Part shown: one piece after another, positions 54,362 through 62,638 of the stretch
Numbering within the stretch: the first letter of the stretch is position 1
How the letters are laid out: every line of letters begins with the position of its first letter
DNA from: Bosea sp. OAE506
GTDB taxonomy: Bacteria; Pseudomonadota; Alphaproteobacteria; Rhizobiales; Beijerinckiaceae
DNA length: 64,000 nucleotides
Direction: 5' to 3'
Assembly: GCF_040546595.1 (NCBI RefSeq)
Contig: NZ_JBEPOB010000001.1
Coordinates: 4,403,001-4,467,000, forward strand
Translations under genes and position numbers: made by a program
Notes under the pieces: generated by a model
Told to the model about the DNA's origin: nothing
The model's database searches: none
The model's input: the letters and a program-made list of their open reading frames with translations, nothing else

Positions 54362-55747
54362 ATGGCCATGACCTCCCCTGCCATCTCGCGACGCTCGCTG
54401 CTCGCGACGGCCGTTTTCGGCACAGCCGCACTCGCGGCCGCGCCGCTGCGCGCCCAGACGCCGCAACGCGCCGTCCCGCTCGGGGGCCTCGGCCTCGATG
54501 CCTCCCAGTTCGGGTTGCGACCCGGGTCGCCCGACGATCAGTCGCGCCAGCTTCAGGCCGCACTGGCGGAGGCCGCCCGCAGGCAGGCGCCGCTCGCCAT
54601 CGCGCCCGGGCGCTATCGCATCGGCCGCATCGTCCTGCCCGAGGGAGCGAATCTCGTCGGCGTGCGGGGCGCGACCGTCCTCGTCGCGGCGCAGGCGGGA
54701 CCTTTGTTGTCGGCTCGCGGCGTCGGGCGGGCGTCACTGCGCGGGCTGACGCTGGACGGGCTCGATATCCCCGCCCCGGCCAGCGAGGGGCTGCTCGTGG
54801 CCGAGGGTGTCGGGCAACTCGACATCCAGGACTGCGCCTTCGCCAGGGCCGGTTCGGTCGGGCTCCTGCTGAACCGCTCGGGCGGCTTCATCGAGGGCAG
54901 CGAATTCCGGTCGATGCGGGAATCGGCGTTGTTCTCGCTCGACTCGCAGGGACTGCGGATCGAGCGCAACTCTGTCGAGGATTGCGGCAACAACGGCATC
55001 CAGCTCTGGCGCAGCCAGGCGGGCGACGAGCGCTCCTTTGTGCGGGGCAACCGGGTCGAGCGCATCCGGGCCGATGCCGGTGGCGACGGGCCCAACGGCA
55101 ACGGCATCAGCCTGTACCGGGCCGGTGGCGTCATCATCGAGGGCAATCAGCTGCGCGACTGCGCCCTGACCTTCATCCGCAACAATTCCGGCACCAGCGT
55201 CCAGATCCTCGGCAATCAGGGCCGGCGCTGTGGCGAATGCGGACTCTATTCGGAGTTCGCCTTCGAGGGCGCGATCATCGCGAACAATCTGATCGAGGAC
55301 TGCGCCCAGGGTGCCAACATCACCAATCTCGACCATGGCGGCCGGCTCAGCGTCTTCGCCAACAACATCGTCCGGCGCGCCCGCAAGGGACTCTATCCGG
55401 GCGTGAAGGAGCCGATCGGCGGCATCGGCGTCCATGTCGAGGCCGAAGCCGCGGTCACCGGCAACGTCATCGAGGACGCCAGCGAGATCGGCATCTCGCT
55501 CGGCTGGTCCTGGGGCATGCGCAACCTCGTCGCGACCGGAAACATGGTGCGCCGGACCGGCATCGGCATCGGCGTCTCGCTCGTTCCCAAGCAGCGCAAT
55601 GCCGTGATCTCAGGCAACGTCATCGCCGAGGCGAGCCGCGGCGCGGTGGTCGGAACGGAATATGGGAAGGCCGTGACGGGCGATCTCACCCGGGGCCCCG
55701 ACGCCCGGGCCACGGGCGTGCGGGTCGAGAACAACGCGGTGGGCTGA
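54362..55747 (+). CDS. Tat-exported right-handed beta-helix repeat protein (TIGR03808-like)
   Basis: 461 residues. Twin-arginine signal SRRSLLATAVFGTAALAAAP. Beyond it are parallel beta-helix repeats with Asn/Gly turns (GLRIERNSVEDCGNNGIQLW, GVIIEGNQLRDCALTFI, RLSVFANNIVRRA). Resembles the twin-Arg repeat family of Hyphomicrobiales, folded before export. Function unknown; pectate-lyase-like folds bind polysaccharide. Its TGA is part of a terminator stem. Confidence 0.88.
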   Translation: MAMTSPAISRRSLLATAVFGTAALAAAPLRAQTPQRAVPLGGLGLDASQFGLRPGSPDDQSRQLQAALAEAARRQAPLAIAPGRYRIGRIVLPEGANLVGVRGATVLVAAQAGPLLSARGVGRASLRGLTLDGLDIPAPASEGLLVAEGVGQLDIQDCAFARAGSVGLLLNRSGGFIEGSEFRSMRESALFSLDSQGLRIERNSVEDCGNNGIQLWRSQAGDERSFVRGNRVERIRADAGGDGPNGNGISLYRAGGVIIEGNQLRDCALTFIRNNSGTSVQILGNQGRRCGECGLYSEFAFEGAIIANNLIEDCAQGANITNLDHGGRLSVFANNIVRRARKGLYPGVKEPIGGIGVHVEAEAAVTGNVIEDASEIGISLGWSWGMRNLVATGNMVRRTGIGIGVSLVPKQRNAVISGNVIAEASRGAVVGTEYGKAVTGDLTRGPDARATGVRVENNAVG

Positions 55748-55768
55748 GACGCAGCCGGCGTCTCAGCC
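55742..55768. terminator. Bidirectional terminator spanning both stop codons
   Basis: Perfect 11-bp stem GGCTGAGACGC with GCGTCTCAGCC, loop AGCCG. The left arm contains the TGA of the beta-helix gene and the right arm contains, on the other strand, the TGA of the asparaginase gene. The same hairpin thus serves two convergent genes. No clear T tract. Confidence 0.6.
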
Positions 55769-56764
55769 GCCCGACCCCGCCCTCACCCGGCCGACCTCGA
55801 TGCCGTTCCAATTCGTCATCACGCTCTCGCGCAGCGGCGCGAAGGCGGCGCCTTCAGCCTCGTCCATCGGCAGGAAGCGCGCGATCAGGCTGGCCATCAC
55901 CACCTCCGCCGCGCGCCCGGCGCCGTCATCGCATTTCAGCGCGATGCCGTAGCCCAGCTCCGGGAGGGCCCCGCAATACACGCCTTCGGCGCCGGTCTTG
56001 ATGAAGATCCGCTCGCGCAACAGCTCCATGGCGCGGGTGTCAAAGCGGCCGGTGCCGGCGACCATGAAGGGATGAGCCGCGGCGGCCTTCCGGATGCGGG
56101 TAGCGGCCTCGGCGCGCTTCGGTCCGAAGCCGTGTCCTGTGCCGAGGCGGGCGAAGCCGAGCGCCAGGGCCTTCAGCGGCACGGCATAGGTCGGGATCGA
56201 GCAGCCGTCGGTGCCCATCAGGTCGCGCGAATGGGCTGCGCCGGTGACCTCCTCGAGCGCGCCGCGCACGGCCTTCTGCACGGCGTGCTCGGCCCGGATA
56301 TAGCCCGCGGGGTCTTCGTCGATGCCGCAGGAGAGACAGACGAATCCGGCATGCTTGCCGGAGCAGTTGTTGTTGAGTGCGCTCGGCTCACGGCCGGCCC
56401 GGGCCATCGCCCGCGCAGCGTTCTCGTTGGTCGGCCAATGCGCGCCACATTCGAGGCAGCCAGGCTCGCGCCCGGCCTTGGCCAGCATGGCGGCGGAAGT
56501 CTCGGCATGGAGCGGCTCGCCCGAATGGGAGGAGACGGCGAGTGCGATCTCGGCTTCGGTGAGGCCGTAGCGGTCGGCGGCGCCGCTCTCGAGCAGGGGC
56601 AGCGCCTGGATCGCCTTGACCGCAGAGCGCGGGAACACCGGCCGCTCGACGTCGCCGGCCGCGAAGACCACGGCGCCGTCGGCATCCATGACAATGGCGG
56701 CGCCGCGGTGGCGCGACTCGACCGTGTTTCCGCGCGTGACCTCGGCCAGAATCGGGTTGTCCAT
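55763..56764 (-). CDS. Rhizobium etli-type L-asparaginase II
   Basis: 333 residues. This class is unrelated to E. coli asparaginases and resembles serine hydrolases. The SxxK pair is Ser47-Lys50 (PRSAVKAIQ), with Ser79 in SSHSGEP. CSGKHAGF and TDGCSIP supply the Cys and Lys zinc-site residues seen in the R. etli inducible enzyme. Every motif lines up one residue earlier than in R. etli ReAV. ATG 56764 is chosen because DNPILAEVTRG is the usual start. Converts asparagine to aspartate and ammonia. Confidence 0.9.
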   Translation of the reverse strand: MDNPILAEVTRGNTVESRHRGAAIVMDADGAVVFAAGDVERPVFPRSAVKAIQALPLLESGAADRYGLTEAEIALAVSSHSGEPLHAETSAAMLAKAGREPGCLECGAHWPTNENAARAMARAGREPSALNNNCSGKHAGFVCLSCGIDEDPAGYIRAEHAVQKAVRGALEEVTGAAHSRDLMGTDGCSIPTYAVPLKALALGFARLGTGHGFGPKRAEAATRIRKAAAAHPFMVAGTGRFDTRAMELLRERIFIKTGAEGVYCGALPELGYGIALKCDDGAGRAAEVVMASLIARFLPMDEAEGAAFAPLRESVMTNWNGIEVGRVRAGSGG

Positions 56765-56945
56765 CGTCGTCTCCGGGTCGCAGCGGTGTCGGCATCGGTG
56801 CGGGGCCATGCGCCCGGCGCGCAGCCTTGTGCCGCCCGCGGCTCGACCTGTCAAAAGCGATGGCGCAAACTGGCAGCAACCGCCATCAGGACCGTGGCGC
56901 CCCGAGCGGGCCGCGTCTGCCTATCGGGCGAACCGGAGCCGAGCC

Positions 56946-57770
56946 ATGTCGAGCGACTACGAAACCCAGTACAACAACCGCGCCCGCGTGCCGGAGCATC
57001 CGCAACTGATCGCCGGCTGGGCCCGCGACGCCGAGGCCTATCGCAGCGAAGCGCCCGCCGAACTCGGCGTCGCCTATGGCGAAGGCGAACGCCAGCGCTA
57101 CGACCTGTTCAAGCCGGAGACGCGCAGCGGCAACGCCATCGTCATGTTCATCCATGGCGGCTACTGGCAGGCGCTGGACCGCAGCTTCTTCTCGCATATG
57201 GCGCGCGGGCTGAACCGCCGCGGCCTGCCCGTCGCGGTCGTCGGCTACGATCTCTGCCCGCAGGTCGAGGTCGGCCATATCATCTGGGAGATGCAGCAGG
57301 CCGCGGCTGCGCTCTGGCAACGCTATGGCCTGCCCGTTGTCGCCACGGGCCACTCGGCCGGCGGGCATCTCGCCTCCTGCCTGCTCGCGACCAACTGGGC
57401 CAATGTCGAGGACGGCCTGCCGGAGCATCTCGTGCCGGCCGCCTATGGCATTTCGGGCCTCTACAACCTGAAGCCGCTGACGGAGACGAGCATCAACGGC
57501 GCGCTCAAGCTCAGCTTCGAGGCTGCCGAACGCGAGAGCCCGCTGTTCTGGCCCGCCCCCTCCGGCCTGGTGATGGATGCGGTGGTCGGCGGCGACGAGA
57601 GCGAGGAGTACTTCAAGCAGAGCCGTCGCATCGTCGATGTCTGGGGCCTGTCGGGCGTCCAGACCCGCTATGAGGAGATCGCCGGTGCCAACCACTTCAC
57701 GGTGATCGCCGGCCTCGCCGATCCCGAGAACGGCATGACACGCCGCATCGCGGAACTCGCCGGCGCTTGA
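56946..57770 (+). CDS. Alpha/beta hydrolase (kynurenine formamidase/esterase-like)
   Basis: 274 residues. ATG 56946 (SSDYETQYNNRARVPEH). Oxyanion motif MFIHGGYWQAL, nucleophile Ser in ATGHSAGGHLAS, Asp region VVGGDESEEYF and His in GANHFTVIAGL. HGGxW with GHSAGG is the pattern of arylformamidase-like esterases. There is no signal peptide, so cytosolic. It is divergent from the asparaginase. Substrate not determined; kynurenine pathway genes are not nearby. Confidence 0.87.
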   Translation: MSSDYETQYNNRARVPEHPQLIAGWARDAEAYRSEAPAELGVAYGEGERQRYDLFKPETRSGNAIVMFIHGGYWQALDRSFFSHMARGLNRRGLPVAVVGYDLCPQVEVGHIIWEMQQAAAALWQRYGLPVVATGHSAGGHLASCLLATNWANVEDGLPEHLVPAAYGISGLYNLKPLTETSINGALKLSFEAAERESPLFWPAPSGLVMDAVVGGDESEEYFKQSRRIVDVWGLSGVQTRYEEIAGANHFTVIAGLADPENGMTRRIAELAGA

Positions 57771-57825
57771 TCTGCAGGGCTGTGAGGTTCTATCGAGAAC
57801 CCTCGGCCACACTCCGGAGCCCGTG

Positions 57826-58062
57826 ATGCAGACCTTCTTCGTCGAGATCAAATGCAAGCTCGGCAAGACCTATGAGGTCGCCAGCGAGCTCGCCGATCGC
57901 GAGATCGCCTCGGAGATCTACTCGACGGCGGGCAATTACGACATCCTGGCGAAGTTCCATGTCGCCGCGGATGTCGATATCGGCCATTTCGTCGCCCAGA
58001 AGGTGCAGTCGATCCCCGAGATCGCCGACACCCACACGATCATTACCTTCAAGGCGTTCTGA
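57826..58062 (+). CDS. Stand-alone RAM (Lrp/AsnC ligand-binding) domain protein
   Basis: 78 residues: an Lrp ligand domain (TFFVEIKCKLGKTYEVASELADREI, then GNYDILAKFHV, then HTIITFKAF) with no DNA-binding half. Such proteins form rings that bind amino acids and can alter Lrp relatives. ATG 57826 is preferred over the preceding GTG. It follows the hydrolase by 55 bp, possibly cotranscribed. Confidence 0.85.
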   Translation: MQTFFVEIKCKLGKTYEVASELADREIASEIYSTAGNYDILAKFHVAADVDIGHFVAQKVQSIPEIADTHTIITFKAF

Positions 58063-58312
58063 GCCCTATCCCGGCACCGCAGCGCGACACGAAAAGCGAT
58101 TCCTGCCAGAGGCTTGAATCGATCTCTTCAGCTGTCGCGCAAGGGCCTTCACACGCTGATTCAACCGCGCAGTTCCTGCCGCTGCGATCGCGTGTGCCGG
58201 CAGCGGCGACCCCTGCCTGCGATTAATGCATGTTCTGCGCTTGACGACCTCCCCTCGTTCGCGCGACCTCGGCTGCTCCTGACATTGAGCCTGCGCCGCC
58301 GGAGCCGCCGCG

Positions 58313-60607
58313 ATGAAGAGCAACCTGTCCCCCGATCTCCGCTCCGGCGCGCTCGTCTACCACCGCCAGCCCCGCCCCGGTAAGATCGAGATCCAGGCGA
58401 CCAAGCCGCTCGGCAACCAGCGCGACCTCGCGCTGGCCTATTCGCCCGGCGTCGCCGCCGCCTGCGAGGCGATCGTGGACGATCCTTCCCAGGCTGCGGA
58501 GCTGACCTCGCGGCAGAACCTCGTCGCCGTCATCACCAACGGCACCGCCGTGCTGGGGCTGGGCGACATCGGGCCGCTCGCCTCCAAGCCGGTGATGGAG
58601 GGCAAGGCCGTCCTGTTCAAGAAATTCGCCGGGATCGATTGCTTCGATATCGAGGTCGAGCAGAAGAACATCGAGAAGTTCGTCGAGGTCGTCGCGGCGC
58701 TGGAGCCGACCTTCGGCGGCATCAATCTCGAGGACATCAAGGGCCCGGAATGCTTCGAGATCGAGGAGCAGCTCAAGGCCCGGATGAACATCCCGGTCTT
58801 CCATGACGACCAGCATGGCACGGCGATCATCGTCTCGGCGGCCATCCTCAACGGGCTCGACCTGTCGGGCAAGAAGATCGGCGACGTCAAGATCGTCGTG
58901 TCGGGCGCGGGCGCAGCCGCGCTGGCCTGCCTCAACCTGCTGGTCGAGCTCGGCGCGCAGCGCAAGAACATCTGGGTCACCGACCTGGAAGGCGTCGTCC
59001 ACAAGGGCCGCAACACCCTGATGGACCGCTGGAAGGAAATCTACGCGCAGGAGACCGACGCCCGCACCCTGGCCGAGGTGATCCCCGGCGCCGACGTGTT
59101 CCTCGGTCTCTCGGCCGCCGGCGTGCTGAAGCCCGAAATGGCCAGGGCGATGGGTCCCAAGCCGCTGATCCTGGCGCTGGCCAACCCCAATCCCGAGATC
59201 ACGCCCGAGGACGCGCTGGCCGTGCGCCCCGACGCGATGATCTGCACCGGGCGCTCCGACTATCCCAACCAGGTCAACAACGTCCTCTGCTTCCCCTACA
59301 TCTTCCGCGGCGCGCTCGACGTGCAGGCGACGACGATCAACGAGGCGATGAAGCTCGCCGCCGTGCGCGCCATTGCGGCGCTGGCGCGCGAGGCGACGTC
59401 GGACATCGCGGCGCGTGCCTATGGCGGCGAATCCTCGACCTTCGGCGCGACCTCACTGATCCCCAACCCGTTCGACCCGCGGCTGATCATCCGGATCGCG
59501 CCGGCCGTGGCGCAGGCGGCGATGGCGACCGGCGTGGCGCGCAAGCCCCTTCCCGACATCGACGCCTATCGCGAGGAGCTGTCGCGCTTCGTCTTCCGCT
59601 CCGGCTTCATCATGAAGCCGCTCTTCGCCCAGGCGAAGGCTGACCCCAAGCGCGTGATCTATGCCGAGGGTGAGGACGAGCGCGTGCTGCGGGCGGCGCA
59701 GGTGGCGCTGGAGGAGGGGCTCGCGATCCCGATCCTGATCGGTCGCCCGAGCGTGATCGAAAGCCGCGTGCAGCGTTTCGGCCTGTCGATCCGGCCGGGC
59801 ATCGACTGCGAGGTGATCAACCCCGAGGACGACCCGCGCTATCGCGACTATGTCCAGACCTATCTCGACATCGCCGGCCGCCGCGGCATCACGCCGGAGG
59901 CCGCCCGCTCGCTTGTGCGCACCAACAACACGGTGATCGCGGCGCTCGCAGTGGCGCGCGGCGAGGCCGATGCGATGATCACCGGCCTCGAGGGCCGGTT
60001 CATGTCGCGGCTGCGGCACATCAAGGACATCATCGGGCTGGCACCCGGCGTCTGCGACATCTCGGCGATGACGCTGATCATCACCAACAAGGGCGCCTTC
60101 TTCCTCGCCGACACCCATGTGAAGCATGATCCCAGCGCCGAGGAGATCGCGGACATGACAGTGCTGGCGGCAAGCCACGTCGCCCGCTTCGGCATCGAGC
60201 CCAAGATCGCGCTGCTCTCGCACTCCGATTTCGGCGCCGCCGATACGCCCTCGGCGCTCAAGATGCGCAAGGCGCTGGGCCTGATCCGCGAGCGCGCACC
60301 GGATCTGGAATGCGATGGCGAGATGGAAGCCGATACCGCGCTGGTGGCGATGGTGCGCGAGCGCGTGCTGCCCTCCTCGCGGCTGAAGGGCGTGGCCAAC
60401 GTGTTGATCTTCCCCAACCTGGACGCCGCCAACATCGCCTACCAGTTCGCCAAGGTGCTGGCAGATGCGCTGCCGGTCGGGCCGATCCTGATCGGCGCGG
60501 CCAAGCCCGTGCACATCCTCACCGGCTCGGTGACCGCGCGCGGCGTCGTCAACATGACGGCGGTGGCGGTGGTCGAGGCGCAGGAGCGGGCGGCGGCGGC
60601 CGGCTGA
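58313..60607 (+). CDS. maeB: NADP-type malic enzyme fused to phosphotransacetylase-like domain
   Basis: 764 residues. The N-terminal malic enzyme (about 1-420) has [26 protein letters not shown] and the nucleotide motif [16 protein letters not shown]. It oxidatively decarboxylates malate to pyruvate. The C-terminal half (about 430-760) is related to phosphate acetyltransferase ([17 protein letters not shown], then [15 protein letters not shown]) and is thought to regulate the enzyme by binding acetyl-CoA, not to catalyse. Full length for MaeB. The 250 bp upstream holds no gene. Confidence 0.96.
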   Translation: MKSNLSPDLRSGALVYHRQPRPGKIEIQATKPLGNQRDLALAYSPGVAAACEAIVDDPSQAAELTSRQNLVAVITNGTAVLGLGDIGPLASKPVMEGKAVLFKKFAGIDCFDIEVEQKNIEKFVEVVAALEPTFGGINLEDIKGPECFEIEEQLKARMNIPVFHDDQHGTAIIVSAAILNGLDLSGKKIGDVKIVVSGAGAAALACLNLLVELGAQRKNIWVTDLEGVVHKGRNTLMDRWKEIYAQETDARTLAEVIPGADVFLGLSAAGVLKPEMARAMGPKPLILALANPNPEITPEDALAVRPDAMICTGRSDYPNQVNNVLCFPYIFRGALDVQATTINEAMKLAAVRAIAALAREATSDIAARAYGGESSTFGATSLIPNPFDPRLIIRIAPAVAQAAMATGVARKPLPDIDAYREELSRFVFRSGFIMKPLFAQAKADPKRVIYAEGEDERVLRAAQVALEEGLAIPILIGRPSVIESRVQRFGLSIRPGIDCEVINPEDDPRYRDYVQTYLDIAGRRGITPEAARSLVRTNNTVIAALAVARGEADAMITGLEGRFMSRLRHIKDIIGLAPGVCDISAMTLIITNKGAFFLADTHVKHDPSAEEIADMTVLAASHVARFGIEPKIALLSHSDFGAADTPSALKMRKALGLIRERAPDLECDGEMEADTALVAMVRERVLPSSRLKGVANVLIFPNLDAANIAYQFAKVLADALPVGPILIGAAKPVHILTGSVTARGVVNMTAVAVVEAQERAAAAG

Positions 60608-60702
60608 ATCCTGCATCCGTTGCGGCAGGGACACGGGCTCTGCCATGATCGCCTCGGCCTGCCTTCCCGAGGGCGGTGCCGTTGCCTTGGGGGGAGCCGG
60701 TC

Positions 60703-61836
60703 TTGAGTCCTGCGACGATTCTGCGTGCCCTCGGCCTGCTGGCGGCGCTGGCCGTCGCAGTCCTTCCCCCTCCCGCTGCAGCAGAAGGCGCCCCGATCGG
60801 CGAGCCGCTGCGGCAGGAAAACGGCTTCCTGCGCGTCCAGGCGAAGGGGCGCGAGGTCCGGCTCGAAAGCCTGATCGTGCGGCCCGAGGGCGCGACCGGG
60901 CGGCTGCCGCTGGCGATCATCACCCATGGCCGCAACAGCAGTTCGCTCAGCATGGGCGATCTGCGGGCGGCCCGCTACGCCACGCTGGCGCGCGACCTCG
61001 CCCGCCGGGGCTGGCTCGCCGCGGTGGTGATGCGCCGCGGTGCCGGACAGTCCGACGGGCCGCTGCCGTCTCTGGCCTCCTGCCCTGCCCCGGATATCGC
61101 CGGCTCATTCGGCGACGACGCTGATGACATCGAGGGCGCGCTGCGCGCCCTCCAGGCACGACCGGATGTGGATGGGCAGCGGGTGATCCTGCTCGGGGAA
61201 TCGGCCGGCGGCGCCACGGCGATGTCGTTGATGCGCCGCAAGCCGCCAGGCCTGCGCGGCGTCGTCAACGTCGCCGGCGGGCTCAATCTCGAGGGCTGCA
61301 CCGAGCGCGGACAGGACGCGCTGGTCGCGGCCATGACCGCCTGGCAGGGGCCGGACGCTGTGCCGCAACTCTGGATCTATGCCCGCAACGACGAGCTCTT
61401 TCCGCCGTCCCTGGTCGCGCGCATGCGCAAGGCGGCGCTCGATGCCGGGGCGGATGTGCGCTTCATCGACCTGCCGGAGCTCAAGCCGCGCGGCCACATG
61501 GCCTTCCTGCATGGACAGGGGCGCCATTTGTGGCTGCGCGAGATGGACGCCTCGCTGCGTGCCTGGGGCCTGCCGACGATCCCCAGCGATCGGGGCCGCT
61601 CCTTCCACGTCAAGCTCGGCCTGACCACGCGGCTCGATGTGTTCGAGCGCTATTTCACGGGCCCCGGCGAGCGGGCGATGGCGCTGAGCCGCAGCAAGAA
61701 GGAGTTCCGCTACTGGTTCGGCACGACCGATCTCGAGACCGCAAAGGCCAATGCGCTGCGCGACTGCGGAGCTCTGGCAACCGACTGCGTCATCGCCTTC
61801 GAGAACGACCGTTTCCTGCTGGACGAGCCGAAATGA
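60703..61836 (+). CDS. Exported alpha/beta hydrolase with C-terminal Cys-pair domain
   Basis: 377 residues if TTG 60703 is the start, after a strong GGGGGAG; no ATG is available before the signal peptide LRALGLLAALAVAVLPPPAAA, and a GTG at 60676 would lengthen it by 9. Hydrolase: LAIITHGRNSSS, nucleophile Ser in LLGESAGGATAMSL, Asp in ARNDELFPP, His in KPRGHMAFLH. The final ~90 residues end in a small domain with two Cys (LETAKANALRDCGALATDCVIAFEN) like those in DUF4189-type proteins. Substrate unknown. Confidence 0.8.
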   Translation: MSPATILRALGLLAALAVAVLPPPAAAEGAPIGEPLRQENGFLRVQAKGREVRLESLIVRPEGATGRLPLAIITHGRNSSSLSMGDLRAARYATLARDLARRGWLAAVVMRRGAGQSDGPLPSLASCPAPDIAGSFGDDADDIEGALRALQARPDVDGQRVILLGESAGGATAMSLMRRKPPGLRGVVNVAGGLNLEGCTERGQDALVAAMTAWQGPDAVPQLWIYARNDELFPPSLVARMRKAALDAGADVRFIDLPELKPRGHMAFLHGQGRHLWLREMDASLRAWGLPTIPSDRGRSFHVKLGLTTRLDVFERYFTGPGERAMALSRSKKEFRYWFGTTDLETAKANALRDCGALATDCVIAFENDRFLLDEPK

Positions 61837-62004
61837 CGAAACAAGAGGCACTTCGCGGGCAGGGAAGCCAATTTACTTTACGTTAATTATGCCGTATTGA
61901 GGAACTCATTCTGCCTTGGGCGGGATCACAGTTGGCCTGGGTTGATTCGTTTTTGCCGATTGCAGCAACGCTGCGCAAACGAAGCTGAATACCAGGAGCA
62001 TTCC

Positions 62005-62517
62005 ATGGTCATGTCGCTGATATACAGCAGCCATTGTCGGCTGCCTGACGGCCATCATTTCGAAGACGGAATGGAGTCGATCCGGACCGTAGCGGCCGCA
62101 CAGAATCATGTCTTCGATATCACAGGCTTCATGTTCTTCTTCGACCGGAAATTCGTCCAGATCATCGAGGGCGACTTCGACAACGTCGCCAACCTCTACA
62201 AATGCATCCGCCGGGACGCGCGGCATGACAGCTGCCGCATCGTCGAATTCTGTGAAATCCCCCAGCGTTGCTTCGCGCCGGGGATGCTGGCTCACTCGAT
62301 CGAGTTCATCCGCGACAACGCGGCCGAGTTGCAGGTGAAGATGCGGTTCCTGAACAAGTTTATCGGCGAGTCCGGCCGGGATTCGATCAAGATCCGCGAC
62401 CTGCTGCTATCGATCGCCTCCGAACTGCAGAAGAAGAGCCATTTCCCCAAAGGCAATGCGACCCATCGGTCCGGATTCGCCGCGCCGGTCGCCAGAACCG
62501 CGGCCGGCCACGCCTGA
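62005..62517 (+). CDS. BLUF-domain blue-light sensor
   Basis: 170 residues from ATG 62005 (AGGAG ahead). The BLUF flavin domain is recognised by LIYSS with Tyr7, Asn34 in AAQNHVFDITGF, Gln52 in FVQIIEGDFDNV and DARHDSCRI. Tyr, Asn and Gln are the residues needed for the photocycle. The Asn-Gln spacing (18) equals that of AppA and PixD, while Tyr-Asn is three longer. The Trp of the usual WxM motif is absent (RCFAPGM). About 65 C-terminal residues are helical with no known output domain, so it probably signals through a partner. AT-rich DNA upstream could hold its promoter. Confidence 0.85.
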   Translation: MVMSLIYSSHCRLPDGHHFEDGMESIRTVAAAQNHVFDITGFMFFFDRKFVQIIEGDFDNVANLYKCIRRDARHDSCRIVEFCEIPQRCFAPGMLAHSIEFIRDNAAELQVKMRFLNKFIGESGRDSIKIRDLLLSIASELQKKSHFPKGNATHRSGFAAPVARTAAGHA

Positions 62518-62638
62518 CGCTGAGGGCCGCGAGTGCCACCCTGTCTCGCGGCCCCTTGGCGGCGTCTTCGCGTCGCGCTCTACTGACGTCCCGCCCGGCC
62601 GGGTTCACTTGCGCCGGCGGCAGCAGGGACCGCGCCCG

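Noticed and set aside
58111..58165. TTGAATC/GATTCAA inverted arms in the 250 bp before the malic enzyme gene
   Set aside because: Seven-base arms 37 bp apart are expected by chance; no further support.
61869..61905. Promoter TTTACT-17-TATTGA before the BLUF gene
   Set aside because: Both boxes match weakly; AT richness alone is not enough for a call.
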